Assembly (NCBI GenBank): GCA_026390155.1
Contig: JAPLGL010000089.1
Location: 1 to 41,577 of the forward strand
Length of the DNA: 41,577 nt
Direction: 5' to 3'
Source: Caldisericota bacterium
GTDB lineage: Bacteria > Caldisericota > Caldisericia > Cryosericales > Cryosericaceae
Part shown: piece after piece, positions 10,720 to 19,619 of the stretch
How the letters are laid out: each line of letters opens with the position of its first letter
Numbering within the stretch: the first letter of the stretch is position 1
Made by a program: the position numbers and the translations under genes
The notes under the pieces: model-generated
Told to the model about the DNA's origin: nothing
What the model saw: the letters and a program-made list of their open reading frames with translations, nothing else
Database searches by the model: none

Positions 10720-10735
10720 TTGACTTGTCAGTCAA
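10720..10735. promoter_or_regulatory. Candidate TetR operator
   Basis: Inverted repeat TTGACT-gaca-AGTCAA (minus-strand reading) immediately upstream of the TetR RBS. Confidence 0.6.
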
Positions 10736-10923
10736 CAGGGTAAGAGTGTATACAGTGTCGCGCAAGAAACAGCAGGAAGGCTTCACAGTTGGAACACGTG
10801 GACCTGGGCACGGTCCGGCAAAGATTTCACGGAAAAGCGTACAATGAGATCACTCAGGACGTATGGAACAAGCAGGCTGCAATTGACTTGGAAGCAAGAA
10901 GGAACGATTGACAGGAGGCTGCC

Positions 10924-11493
10924 ATGTTGAAGGACCTGGTCTTGAAGAACAGGAGCTACCGCAGGTTCTATGAAGATGTTGGCGTGGACTGCCAGACGCT
11001 GAGGGAACTTGTCGACCTTGCACGGCTGTCCGCTTCGGCCGCCAACAAACAACCTCTGCGGTATATCCTGTCGTGCACGAAGGACAGGAGTGCGCTGATC
11101 TTCCCGAACCTTGCCTGGGCTGCGTACCTCAAGGACTGGGATGGACCGTCCGAGGGCGAGCGTCCTTCGGCGTATGTCGTCATGCTCGTGGACAAGGAGC
11201 TGTCTGCGAATTTCAACTGGGATGCCGGTATCTGTTCCCAAAGCATCCTCCTTGGAGCGGTGGAGAAAGGTCTTGGCGGCTGCATCATCGCCTCGGTCAA
11301 CAAGCCCGGTCTCAAAAAGGCTCTGGGCATCCCCGACCAGTACGAAATCGTGTTCGTTCTGGCGATTGGCAAGCCAAAGGAGAAGGTGGTCATCGATCCT
11401 GTCCCCTCGACCGGAGACATCAAGTACTGGAGAGATGCCGAAGAAACCCATCATGTCCCAAAGCGGTCTCTCGAGGACCTGATTATCGGGTAG
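10924..11493 (+). CDS. Nitroreductase family protein
   Basis: LKNRSYRRFYEDVGVD...LVDLARLSASAANKQPLRY...GICSQSILLGAVEKGLGGCII. Confidence 0.9.
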   Translation: MLKDLVLKNRSYRRFYEDVGVDCQTLRELVDLARLSASAANKQPLRYILSCTKDRSALIFPNLAWAAYLKDWDGPSEGERPSAYVVMLVDKELSANFNWDAGICSQSILLGAVEKGLGGCIIASVNKPGLKKALGIPDQYEIVFVLAIGKPKEKVVIDPVPSTGDIKYWRDAEETHHVPKRSLEDLIIG

Positions 11494-11513
11494 CACGCTC
11501 CTGGAGGCAGGAG

Positions 11514-12080
11514 CTACTCGCCGGCTTTCGTCTCGGCCGGCTCCTGGTCTGCCTTGAACTCCCTGCTCTGCTGGATCAGGTCCTTAACCCACTCGGGCAG
11601 CTTGGCATAGACTGTATCTTCACCCTTCTCGGTATTGTACAGGACCACCGGGTTGACCGCTTCAGGGACAGGCGTCCCCTCGGGCACGCTCATGACGCCG
11701 GCCACGTACTCGTATACCTTCTCGGCGTTCCCGCCGTGAAGGATGGAGAGCAGGCAGGCAGCGCCTAGCATCCAACCGAGGGCAAATCCGTCGCGCTTTT
11801 CGGTGGCGGTGACCGGACGGCCAAGCCATGACTCCAGGTCCTTCCTCAGGTTGGCCTTGTCGTTGAGGCTCAGGGTGTACTTCTCGGAGATGATGGACGG
11901 GCGCCCGTCCTCCGTCAGGTCTGCTGGCAGCTCGAACTGGAACATGATCTTGTTCGCCCACCTGCCGAACTTGTCGGAGTACTGGGTTCCCAGGTCGATG
12001 ATGCCGTAGCAGCGTGCGACATGCGTCACGGTGGAAGTGACGCCCTTCTCTCCAGCCTCGTTCTTCGTGATCAGTCCCAA
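11514..12080 (-). CDS. Phage-type protein resembling replication-initiation/NGO0469-like family
   Basis: THVARCYGIIDLGTQYSDKFGRWANKIMFQFELP...PSIISEKYTLSLNDKANLRKDLESWLGRPVT; likely TTG start (MGLITKNEAGEKG) with aagggag RBS. Confidence 0.6.
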   Translation of the reverse strand: MGLITKNEAGEKGVTSTVTHVARCYGIIDLGTQYSDKFGRWANKIMFQFELPADLTEDGRPSIISEKYTLSLNDKANLRKDLESWLGRPVTATEKRDGFALGWMLGAACLLSILHGGNAEKVYEYVAGVMSVPEGTPVPEAVNPVVLYNTEKGEDTVYAKLPEWVKDLIQQSREFKADQEPAETKAGE

Positions 12081-12176
12081 GGTGCTCTCCCTTGCCGCCC
12101 TGCCACTTGTTGGCAAAATCGGTGCTTTCGGCGTTAAGTATGGGCGGCGGCGCCCGCGCGGCAACGTGCCTTGCGG

Positions 12177-12617
12177 TCAGCGCGGCAAGGTGAAGATGGA
12201 CGTGCCCCGGACCTGGACCAGCACGCTGGTGGTCGCCCCCGCGGTGTTGATCATGACACTGACCGTGTTCTTGCCGAAAAGAGCGTTGCTGGAAGTCTCC
12301 GTGGCATCGGGGCCGGCAAGGGGAAACTCAGAGACGTTCCAGTGCTCGCTGGCGCCTGAGGCGAAGGCGTCACGGTAGAACTGTACAACGTCCAGGAAAA
12401 GAAGGCCAGACTGGATGCGGACCTCGACGACACGCACCAGATCGTCGCTCCGGCCCGTCGTGCAGGACGTGACCGTGCCGGGGACGATCGGGACATCACT
12501 GGGGAATCCGCTCGGGAGGGATGTCCCGAAGTCGAACTCGCGGAATGCGAGTGTCATGACGAGAGCCAGCACAGTCACACCACACACGACGACCGGCAAC
12601 CAACGTTTTGCCACCAC
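12177..12617 (-). CDS. Membrane-anchored/secreted protein of unknown function
   Basis: N-terminal hydrophobic anchor LPVVVCGVTVLALVMTLAF; GTG start with ggggagg RBS. Confidence 0.65.
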   Translation of the reverse strand: MVAKRWLPVVVCGVTVLALVMTLAFREFDFGTSLPSGFPSDVPIVPGTVTSCTTGRSDDLVRVVEVRIQSGLLFLDVVQFYRDAFASGASEHWNVSEFPLAGPDATETSSNALFGKNTVSVMINTAGATTSVLVQVRGTSIFTLPR

Positions 12618-12843
12618 CCGCCACCTCCCCGAAACAACCCTTCTTCATGGTACCTCTCACGCGCTTACTGTGCAAGATCGAGTCTTTGCGGTCGGCTCGT
12701 AAACAGACAGCAAGTGACAGGTTCGCCTGCTCGGTGAAGCCTGGCTTACGACGACAGCATGGCAGCTATGCCGGGATGCTACTACCGGGCCAATGGAAAC
12801 GCCTGATTCCAGGGAAGTCAAGCCATCGTGTTGACGCTTCTTG

Positions 12844-12872
12844 TTGCGCTCGGAGCGAGAAAGCGGTATCAT
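12844..12872 (+). promoter_or_regulatory. Candidate sigma70-type promoter for redoxin gene
   Basis: TTGCGC - 17 bp - TATCAT upstream of CDS 12900. Confidence 0.4.
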
Positions 12873-12899
12873 GTCTGCGACATTCCAGTGAGGTGAGCG

Positions 12900-13532
12900 A
12901 TGAACAGGACTCGCATGCACAAGAACGGAACCAGCAAGCTGACACTCCTGATCGTGGCCTTGGTCATCATCCTCGTTGCCGTCATCGTCGTCTCGGCTTT
13001 GCAGGACGCACGCAAGAGTGCAGCCGACCCGGGCACGACAACCGGCACAGATACCGCTACTGGACCCGGTACGCTGGGCACCGGGTACGTGGTCCGACCC
13101 TTCAGCGCAAGCGATCTGCGTGGCCACATCATCGACAACACCTTCTTCGCAAAACAGCGACTCACCATGGTCAATGTCTGGGGGACCTTCTGCGGCCCCT
13201 GCATCCGGGAGATGCCTGACCTGGCGCAGCTGCCCGGTGAGTTCCCGGCTACCGATTTTGCCATCCTCGGAGTCATCGCCGACACGCCAGACACTGCGAA
13301 TGAGGCAACGGCGCGTCAGCTTACAAGTTCGACGGGTGTGACTTACACCAACGTGATCCCGGATCGTTCGATCTCGACCGAGATGCTGGCCGATGTCAGC
13401 GTCGTTCCGACGACCTTTTTCGTCGACCGCACGGGCAAGGTTGTGGGCCAGGTCTTGACAGGGTCACGCTCCAAGACGGAGTGGATGACCGTCATCCAGG
13501 GAATGCTGGCGAGCCTTCCCACCGGCTCGTAG
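12900..13532 (+). CDS. TlpA/ResA-like membrane-anchored thioredoxin-family protein
   Basis: N-terminal TM then NVWGTFCGPCIREMPDL (CxxC) and VVPTTFFVDRTGKVV. Confidence 0.92.
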   Translation: MNRTRMHKNGTSKLTLLIVALVIILVAVIVVSALQDARKSAADPGTTTGTDTATGPGTLGTGYVVRPFSASDLRGHIIDNTFFAKQRLTMVNVWGTFCGPCIREMPDLAQLPGEFPATDFAILGVIADTPDTANEATARQLTSSTGVTYTNVIPDRSISTEMLADVSVVPTTFFVDRTGKVVGQVLTGSRSKTEWMTVIQGMLASLPTGS

Positions 13533-13536
13533 CAGG

Positions 13537-13680
13537 ATGAGCGCGCGGGTCAGGCTCCTGCGAGTCTCCCTGCTGGTCCTTGCCATCCTCGGCATCGTCC
13601 TTGGTGCCATCAACGGCGAGGTCCGCACGGTACTCACCAAGGCCATCAACGTGTGCCTTCAGTGCATCGGCATCGGGTAG
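13537..13680 (+). CDS. CD1871A-like small CXXC membrane protein (47 aa; not in supplied ORF track)
   Basis: ATG after caggatg; MSARVRLLRVSLLVLAILGIVLGAINGEVRTVLTKAINVCLQCIGIG*. Confidence 0.8.
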   Translation: MSARVRLLRVSLLVLAILGIVLGAINGEVRTVLTKAINVCLQCIGIG

Positions 13681-13684
13681 ACGC

Positions 13685-14539
13685 ATGAGCTCGAGCAGGA
13701 CTGCGTTCCAGGGTGTTACCGCCGTCCTTCAGAATTCCTGGTTTGCCGGGTTCCTGCGCGGCCACGTCTGGCGCGGTGCCAGCAAAGCCGTCTGCGTCCC
13801 GGGGCTCAACTGCTACTCGTGTCCGGGCGCCTGGGGCTCCTGTCCCATCGGCTCCCTGCAGGCCGTCTTCAACCGTGCGAGCAACCGCGTCTCACTATAC
13901 GTCTCCGGGCTCATTGCACTCTTCGGCGTCCTGCTGGGGCGCGCCGTGTGCGGATGGATCTGCCCGTTCGGCCTCATCCAGGAACTGCTGTACCGCATCC
14001 GCTCGCGCAAGGTGCGTATCGGCCCGACGCCTCTGCGCTGCCTCAAGTACGCGGTCCTGGCCGTCCTGGTCATCCTCATGCCTTTGCTGACACGGGACGT
14101 CTTTGGCGTTGGAGACCCATGGTTTTGCAAGCTGGTCTGCCCCGCAGGCACGTTGGAAGCTGCCGTGCCTCTGATGGCCTTGAACGCGTCGCTGCGCGGT
14201 GCCGCAGGCTGGCTGTTTGCGTGGAAGCTCACCCTACTGACAGCCACGATCGTCTCGTCGCTCGTCATCTACCGTCCGTTTTGCCGCTTCGTCTGCCCGC
14301 TGGGCGCTATCTATGGACTCTTCAACCGCCTCAGCTTTGTTCAGTTGACCTTCAAAGAAGATACGTGTACACACTGTGGTGCGTGCACAGCAGTCTGCAA
14401 GATGGGCGTGGACCCATCAGTGAGCGCCACGGACCCGGAGTGCATCCGCTGCGGCGACTGCGTCGCCGTCTGCCCGGTGCACGCCTTGTCGTTGGGCCTG
14501 CCTCCTGTGCAGCGTCAGCGAACCACCATTACGGACTGA
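13685..14539 (+). CDS. 4Fe-4S binding polytopic membrane protein (NapH/CcoG-like)
   Basis: Membrane segments with GRAVCGWICPFG, CRFVCPLGAIYG, and two ferredoxin motifs CTHCGACTAVCKMG / CIRCGDCVAVCPVHA. Confidence 0.92.
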   Translation: MSSSRTAFQGVTAVLQNSWFAGFLRGHVWRGASKAVCVPGLNCYSCPGAWGSCPIGSLQAVFNRASNRVSLYVSGLIALFGVLLGRAVCGWICPFGLIQELLYRIRSRKVRIGPTPLRCLKYAVLAVLVILMPLLTRDVFGVGDPWFCKLVCPAGTLEAAVPLMALNASLRGAAGWLFAWKLTLLTATIVSSLVIYRPFCRFVCPLGAIYGLFNRLSFVQLTFKEDTCTHCGACTAVCKMGVDPSVSATDPECIRCGDCVAVCPVHALSLGLPPVQRQRTTITD

Positions 14540-14549
14540 GCCGCCACCC

Positions 14550-15656
14550 CTACGTCTGGAGGTGCAGTTCTTCGATGGCGCGCCAGAAGCACTGGAGGTC
14601 GTCGGGGCTGACCTCACCCGTGTGCGCGACAATCAGGCCGGTTGGGCCCATGTTCGCGTCAATGCCACGGCGGGCCAGCTCTGCGTGCAAATCCGCGACG
14701 TCCACACCCGCCAGCGGTCTCAGAGCCGTCAGCATCGCAGCCTCATGGCCGGGTGGCGCGAACACGCCGAACCCATGTGTTGCGGCTTCTTCCCGGAACG
14801 CCCGGGCAACCCCCTCGCACCGCTCAAACCGCGCGGAGAGTCCCTCGGCCTTGATACGGCGAAGGGCAGCGCACAGCGCAAAGACCAGGCTTGGAGGCAC
14901 CTCGGCCCCTGTCGGGGAGGACCATCGGGCCAACTCGATATAGAGTGGCATGGCAGCATCACGCCGCACCCTGCGCATGCTCAAGCGAGTGCTCACGGCT
15001 GCCAGCACGAGTCCTGGACAGCCTCCCAGCGTCGAAGCGCTGTCCGTGAACACCAGGTCGGCATGCCAATCGTCCATGCGCTGCTGCATGCAGCCGGTTG
15101 CCCACGTCCCGTCGACGACCAGCAGCGTCTCGGGAGCGACCTCGCGGATGACCGCAGCATAGTCGTCGATCGGAGCAACGATGCCACTGTCCGCGTCGAC
15201 GTGGGCTACGACAACAGTGGAAGGCCGGGTCTCGGTCAGGCGCGTGCGCAGGGCCCGCAGGTCGACGCTGCCGTCCTCCTGCGCCCGGAGAATGTCGACG
15301 ACACGACCGCGGCGCGACACGACGTAGGCGATGTGCTCTCCTTGCGGGCCGTGTCCGAGGACCAGAACGACGGCACCTGGGGGCGACGCCGCAACGACCG
15401 CGACCTCGATGCCGAGGGATGCTGCTCCGGGGACGACGACGATGCCGGCCTGCTCGGTCCCAAACAGGGACTTGAGTCCATCCCGACACTCGGTGTCTGC
15501 ACGCTCCACCTCGCGCCAGCTCTCGAACGATGTGGCGGAAGCCCGCAGAACGCCCCCAGCCGGGCACGCCCGCCCGGGGGCCAGCAGGAGATGTCTGCTC
15601 TGCACGGGTTGCTCGTCATGGACTTCTGCAGGCACCATCTGATGCTCGTCACCCAT
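14550..15656 (-). CDS. Class-V aminotransferase-fold protein; catalytic PLP lysine position appears substituted
   Basis: LLAPGRACPAGGVLRA..., VVDGTWATGC; motif DLVFTDSASTLGGCPGLVL where homologues have GSQKxLxxPPG; RBS gaggagg. Confidence 0.75.
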   Translation of the reverse strand: MGDEHQMVPAEVHDEQPVQSRHLLLAPGRACPAGGVLRASATSFESWREVERADTECRDGLKSLFGTEQAGIVVVPGAASLGIEVAVVAASPPGAVVLVLGHGPQGEHIAYVVSRRGRVVDILRAQEDGSVDLRALRTRLTETRPSTVVVAHVDADSGIVAPIDDYAAVIREVAPETLLVVDGTWATGCMQQRMDDWHADLVFTDSASTLGGCPGLVLAAVSTRLSMRRVRRDAAMPLYIELARWSSPTGAEVPPSLVFALCAALRRIKAEGLSARFERCEGVARAFREEAATHGFGVFAPPGHEAAMLTALRPLAGVDVADLHAELARRGIDANMGPTGLIVAHTGEVSPDDLQCFWRAIEELHLQT

Positions 15657-15837
15657 CGCCAGCCTCCTCTTCCTGCGGCGCTATCGGCCTCCCCGTCCAC
15701 ACACAGTGTCCGACAAGTGCTCCTCTACGCTTCCCAACGACAGCACGAACAAGCCTGCTGTTGCCACGACGCGCCCAGCAATCATCATACACATGAACCG
15801 CATGACGGCAACACTCGTGCTGAGCCGAGGCAACTTC

Positions 15838-15865
15838 TTGCGCGCTGCCGGCGCGGCTCTATAAT
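15838..15865 (+). promoter_or_regulatory. Candidate promoter for flavodoxin operon
   Basis: TTGCGC - 16 bp - TATAAT upstream of CDS 15924. Confidence 0.55.
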
Positions 15866-15923
15866 AAGTTGAAGAGTGCTGCACTCGGGAGAAACTCGAC
15901 ATCGTCAAGTACGAGGGGGTCTT

Positions 15924-16436
15924 ATGGATACGTTGATCGTGTACTACAGCAGAAGTGGATCGACGAGAACCGTGGCAGCGGCATTGGCTCGCGGCGTTGG
16001 GGGGACCCTGCGCGAGCTGGTCGACGCAAACGCCCGGGCGAACCTGTTCGCAGCCGTCATCGCTGCACTGTTCCGAAGGTCCGCCCGCCTTGTCAGCCCA
16101 GACTACGACGTGGCCGCCTACGAGACCGTCGTGGTCATGACCCCTGTCTGGGCCGGGAACCCCACCCCGGCAGCCAACACGTTCCTGCGGACGGTCAATC
16201 TGACTGGCAAGAAGGTTCTGATCGTGGCACTCGGCGAGAGCGGCGACAACCTTGTCACGTCGAGCCGCCTCGAGAAGATGGCTCGCGACCGCGGGGGACA
16301 AGTGATCGGCGTCCATCACATCCATGGCCTCAACTCTTCCGGAAAGGCAGGGCCATCCGCCACGGCCGAGGAACTGCAGAACGAGGGGGGACACCTGGCC
16401 GACCTGCTGCGAGAGCCCGAGGACCAGGAGAGTTGA
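15924..16436 (+). CDS. Flavodoxin-family protein
   Basis: MDTLIVYYSRSGSTRTVAAALA phosphate-binding loop; VVVMTPVWAGNPTPAANTFL. Confidence 0.88.
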   Translation: MDTLIVYYSRSGSTRTVAAALARGVGGTLRELVDANARANLFAAVIAALFRRSARLVSPDYDVAAYETVVVMTPVWAGNPTPAANTFLRTVNLTGKKVLIVALGESGDNLVTSSRLEKMARDRGGQVIGVHHIHGLNSSGKAGPSATAEELQNEGGHLADLLREPEDQES

Positions 16437-16438
16437 CC

Positions 16439-16834
16439 ATGCGTCGACACCCACGGCCACTGCGGATGCTCCTCATCCTGGTCGGCGTGCTGGTGGTATG
16501 CTCCCTGGTTTCGCAAGTCACCTACGGACGATGGCTCCAGCGCACTGCTGATGCCCTGGCCATGCATTCGCCCATCATATCGTATCGGTATCCCGGTATC
16601 TACGAGGGCAGTGCGCGGGTCGGGCACGTCGCCGCAGAGGTCCGCGTGACAATGGGGGCCCAGGGCATCACCGCCATCGAGTTCCTCCGGCGGCCGTTCG
16701 GAAAGATGGACCCGCTGATCGACCGGATCGTCAAGGCGGGCGGCGTACCGGTTGATGTCATCACCGGAGCCACAGTCAGCAGCAAGGTCGTGATGAAAGC
16801 CATCGACGATGCCCTCATGAAGCAGCAGCCGTGA
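16439..16834 (+). CDS. FMN-binding domain protein, membrane anchored
   Basis: N-term TM; VDVITGATVSSKVVMKAIDDAL matches covalent-FMN (S/T)GATxSS motif. Confidence 0.88.
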   Translation: MRRHPRPLRMLLILVGVLVVCSLVSQVTYGRWLQRTADALAMHSPIISYRYPGIYEGSARVGHVAAEVRVTMGAQGITAIEFLRRPFGKMDPLIDRIVKAGGVPVDVITGATVSSKVVMKAIDDALMKQQP

Positions 16835-16842
16835 CCTGAGCA

Positions 16843-17613
16843 GTGGACCTGCTCATCATCTACTACAGCCGCGAAGGGTCCACCAGGCAGATCGCGCGGG
16901 GACTGGCACAGGCGACCGGGGGCACCGTACGGGAACTGGTGGACAGCCGCAGGATGGCAAACGGGGGCATGTTCCGTGCCCTGCTCGCTGTCATGCTTGG
17001 CCTGGAGACGACGCTGGTGAACCCCGATTACACCGTCGAACCATATGAGCGGGTCGTGATCATGACGCCGATCTGGGTGGGCCGTCCAACGCCCGCTGTC
17101 ATGACGTTCATCGGCAATGCTGTGCTCAAAGGCAAGAAAACGTTTGTCGTGGCCGTCGGCAGCACTGCGGCCAACCCAGGGGCTATCGCCAGGCTGGAGA
17201 AGCGGCTGACAGCCCGTGGAGCCCTCGTTGTCGGACATAGTGACGCACTGGGGTACATCCCAGACCCAAAGGCAGTCCGTCCATCGGGCGAGGAACTCGC
17301 TGCTGAGGGAATTCTGCTCGCACAGACCGTCCGGCAGGCGTTCGAGCCACAGTCCCGATCACAGGCTACGTCTCCTGGCACTCCAGCACAACAAGAAGGC
17401 CGGCAGCGTATAGCTGCCGGCCTGGTCACTGAGAAGCCGTTCTCCCTAGTGATGCAGCAGGCTGATCATGATCCCCGCAGCAACGGCAGTACCAATAACG
17501 CCGGCGACGTTGGGACCCATGGCGTGCATGAGGAGGAAATTGGCAGGATTGTCCTTCTGCCCGACCTTCTGGCTGACCCGCGCGGCCATGGGGACAGCCG
17601 ACACGCCAGCTGA
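16843..17613 (+). CDS. Flavodoxin-family protein with apparent C-terminal run-on into the convergent gene
   Basis: GTG start; [27 protein letters not shown]...[20 protein letters not shown]; last ~80 aa have no counterpart in the upstream paralogue. Confidence 0.8.
   Translation: MDLLIIYYSREGSTRQIARGLAQATGGTVRELVDSRRMANGGMFRALLAVMLGLETTLVNPDYTVEPYERVVIMTPIWVGRPTPAVMTFIGNAVLKGKKTFVVAVGSTAANPGAIARLEKRLTARGALVVGHSDALGYIPDPKAVRPSGEELAAEGILLAQTVRQAFEPQSRSQATSPGTPAQQEGRQRIAAGLVTEKPFSLVMQQADHDPRSNGSTNNAGDVGTHGVHEEEIGRIVLLPDLLADPRGHGDSRHAS
17398..17422 (-). terminator. Terminator-like hairpin downstream of Na+-pump decarboxylase beta subunit
   Basis: Perfect 10-bp stem GGCCGGCAGC-gtata-GCTGCCGGCC; T-rich ttcttgttgt follows on minus strand. 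Confidence 0.7.
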
Positions 17614-18531
17614 ACCGATGAGCGGGTTGATTTTGTGTCCGGACAGCACCCACATGAGGTCCCCCAGGAGCATCCCGCCCGCAGTGCTGAACCCGAAGGC
17701 GATGACGCCCAGTCCGATGATGTAGAGCGTCTGCTTGTTGAGGAAGGACTCCGCATTCATCGATGCGCCCACGGCGACGGACAGGAAGATCGTGCAGATG
17801 TTGATGAGCTCGTTGGCGGCTGTGTTGGTGAGCCTCTCGACCACACCGCTCTCGCGCAGCAGGTTGCCCAGCATGAGCATGCCCACGAGCGGCCCGACCG
17901 GGGGCAGCAGGATGCTGATGACGAAGGTGGTCACGATGGGAAACAGGACACGCTCGAGCTTGCCGACGGGGCGCAGCTGCTCCATGACCGTGCTGCGCAT
18001 CTCGTGCGTCGACAGTAGCCGCATGATGGGCGGCTGGATCAGCGGCACAAGGGACATGTACGTGTACGCGGCGACGGCGATTGGACCCAGCAACTCGGGG
18101 GCCAGCTTGGTCGCGGTGTAGATAGCCGTCGGCCCGTCGGCCCCTCCGATGATGCCGATGTCGCCCGCCTGGCTGATGGTGAAGTTCAGCAGTTTGGCGA
18201 TGACCATGGCAACAAAGACACCAAGTTGTGCAGCAGCGCCCAGCAGCAGCGACACGGGGTTGGCCAGCAACGGGCCGAAGTCCGTCATGGCGCCAATACC
18301 CAGAAAGATAAGCGGGGGCAGGATCTCGGACTTGACCATGAAGTAGAAGAAGTCGAGCAGGGCTGTCGGCTTGACGGTTCCGGTCAGATCACGAACGTAG
18401 TCGGGGTTGATACTGAAGAAGGCGCCCTTGGCCGCCGGGATGTTGGCGAGAAAACAGCCAAACGCAATCGGCAGCAGCAGGATCGGCTCGAAATCCTTGG
18501 CGATCGCCAGGTACATGAGCATAATGCTCAT
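17446..18531 (-). CDS. oadB: Sodium-translocating decarboxylase, beta subunit (OadB/GcdB/MmdB family)
   Basis: [71 protein letters not shown]. Confidence 0.93.
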   Translation of the reverse strand: MSIMLMYLAIAKDFEPILLLPIAFGCFLANIPAAKGAFFSINPDYVRDLTGTVKPTALLDFFYFMVKSEILPPLIFLGIGAMTDFGPLLANPVSLLLGAAAQLGVFVAMVIAKLLNFTISQAGDIGIIGGADGPTAIYTATKLAPELLGPIAVAAYTYMSLVPLIQPPIMRLLSTHEMRSTVMEQLRPVGKLERVLFPIVTTFVISILLPPVGPLVGMLMLGNLLRESGVVERLTNTAANELINICTIFLSVAVGASMNAESFLNKQTLYIIGLGVIAFGFSTAGGMLLGDLMWVLSGHKINPLIGSAGVSAVPMAARVSQKVGQKDNPANFLLMHAMGPNVAGVIGTAVAAGIMISLLHH

Positions 18532-18535
18532 AGCT

Positions 18536-19312
18536 CTACTCCATCCTCAGGAGAGGCTCGCCGGTCTTGACCGACTGGTTGACCTCGACACAGACGTCGC
18601 CGACCACACAGTCACGTGGGGCAAGGATCTCATTTTCCATCTTCATAGCTTCGATGATCAGCAGCGTGTCGCCCCGCTTGAACGCCTTGCCAGGCGCGGC
18701 AAACACCTTGAGGACCTTGCCGGGCAACGGGGATTTCATGAGGTTCGGTGCATCAGCGGTGGGCGCAGAAGGCACAGGGCGAGGTGTGGCGGTTGGAGAA
18801 GGAAGCATCGCGCGGGGAGAAGGTTGGACAACCGCAGCGGGCTGCGCAATACGCGCGGGAGTTGCCGCGACCTGACCCACAGACTGTACCACGGGCTGTG
18901 CGCCGGCTGTCTGCCCAACCCCTACTTCAAACGTCCTACCGTTGACCGTGATTCTGAAGGCACGCGATCGCGCGGTCGGAATCCTGAGGCCTCCTCCGTT
19001 CTGGGCGGCACTGCGGACACCATCTGTCCCCAGCTGACCGAGGTCAACCGTGGCTGGCATCGCCAACGGCTGTTCGGCCCCCTCACCAGTTCGCAGCGCA
19101 CGTTGAATCATCGGGAGCTCGGAGGCAGGCTCATCCCCAGCGGCGACGTCGAACTGGCCGTCTGCACCGTCGACGGGGACAACCTCACCCCGGGACCCAC
19201 GGCTGAGGAACCTCAATCCGTAGCAGACAAACATGAGAAACGCCAAGACGGCAAACACCACCAGCATGTCCACCAGGGACAACCAGAGGCTCGAAGCAAC
19301 CGTATCCGGCAT
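18536..19312 (-). CDS. Decarboxylase gamma-like membrane anchor fused to C-terminal biotinyl (BCCP) domain
   Basis: N-term [27 protein letters not shown]; Pro/Ala linker; C-term [13 protein letters not shown] biotinylation motif. Confidence 0.88.
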   Translation of the reverse strand: MPDTVASSLWLSLVDMLVVFAVLAFLMFVCYGLRFLSRGSRGEVVPVDGADGQFDVAAGDEPASELPMIQRALRTGEGAEQPLAMPATVDLGQLGTDGVRSAAQNGGGLRIPTARSRAFRITVNGRTFEVGVGQTAGAQPVVQSVGQVAATPARIAQPAAVVQPSPRAMLPSPTATPRPVPSAPTADAPNLMKSPLPGKVLKVFAAPGKAFKRGDTLLIIEAMKMENEILAPRDCVVGDVCVEVNQSVKTGEPLLRME

Positions 19313-19549
19313 CGCCATCATCTCCTTTTCACTGATTCCATGCGCCCGGCTGGAAGGAGTCTGGCTTAGCCCGATGCCCAGACAAACGGTCTCGACATCA
19401 ACTCCAACTACTCCCAGTTTATTATATCAAATCCAGAACTGAATCAATGGAAAGAGGCTGGGGGGCTGGAACCCACTCCTTCATAGACCGCCGGCAGCCA
19501 TCCACAAGCTGACTCCAGACACGAAGACACGCGAGAACTATATGATTGC

Positions 19550-19585
19550 TGCCCTGGAGACCTGTCTACGCAGGTGTCCAGGGCA
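19550..19585. repeat. Inverted repeat, 15-bp arms, one mismatch (terminator-like)
   Basis: TGCCCTGGAgACCTG-tctacg-CAGGTgTCCAGGGCA just beyond the stop of CDS 19620. Confidence 0.65.
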
Positions 19586-19619
19586 GACCATCCACGTTTC
19601 TTCTTTGACGTGCTCTCTC

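Noticed and set aside
14562-15872. 436-aa plus-strand ORF
   Set aside because: Antisense to the aminotransferase-fold gene, which has clear homology and an RBS.
18407-19369. 320-aa plus-strand ORF
   Set aside because: Antisense to the gamma-BCCP fusion gene with the EAMKMEN motif.
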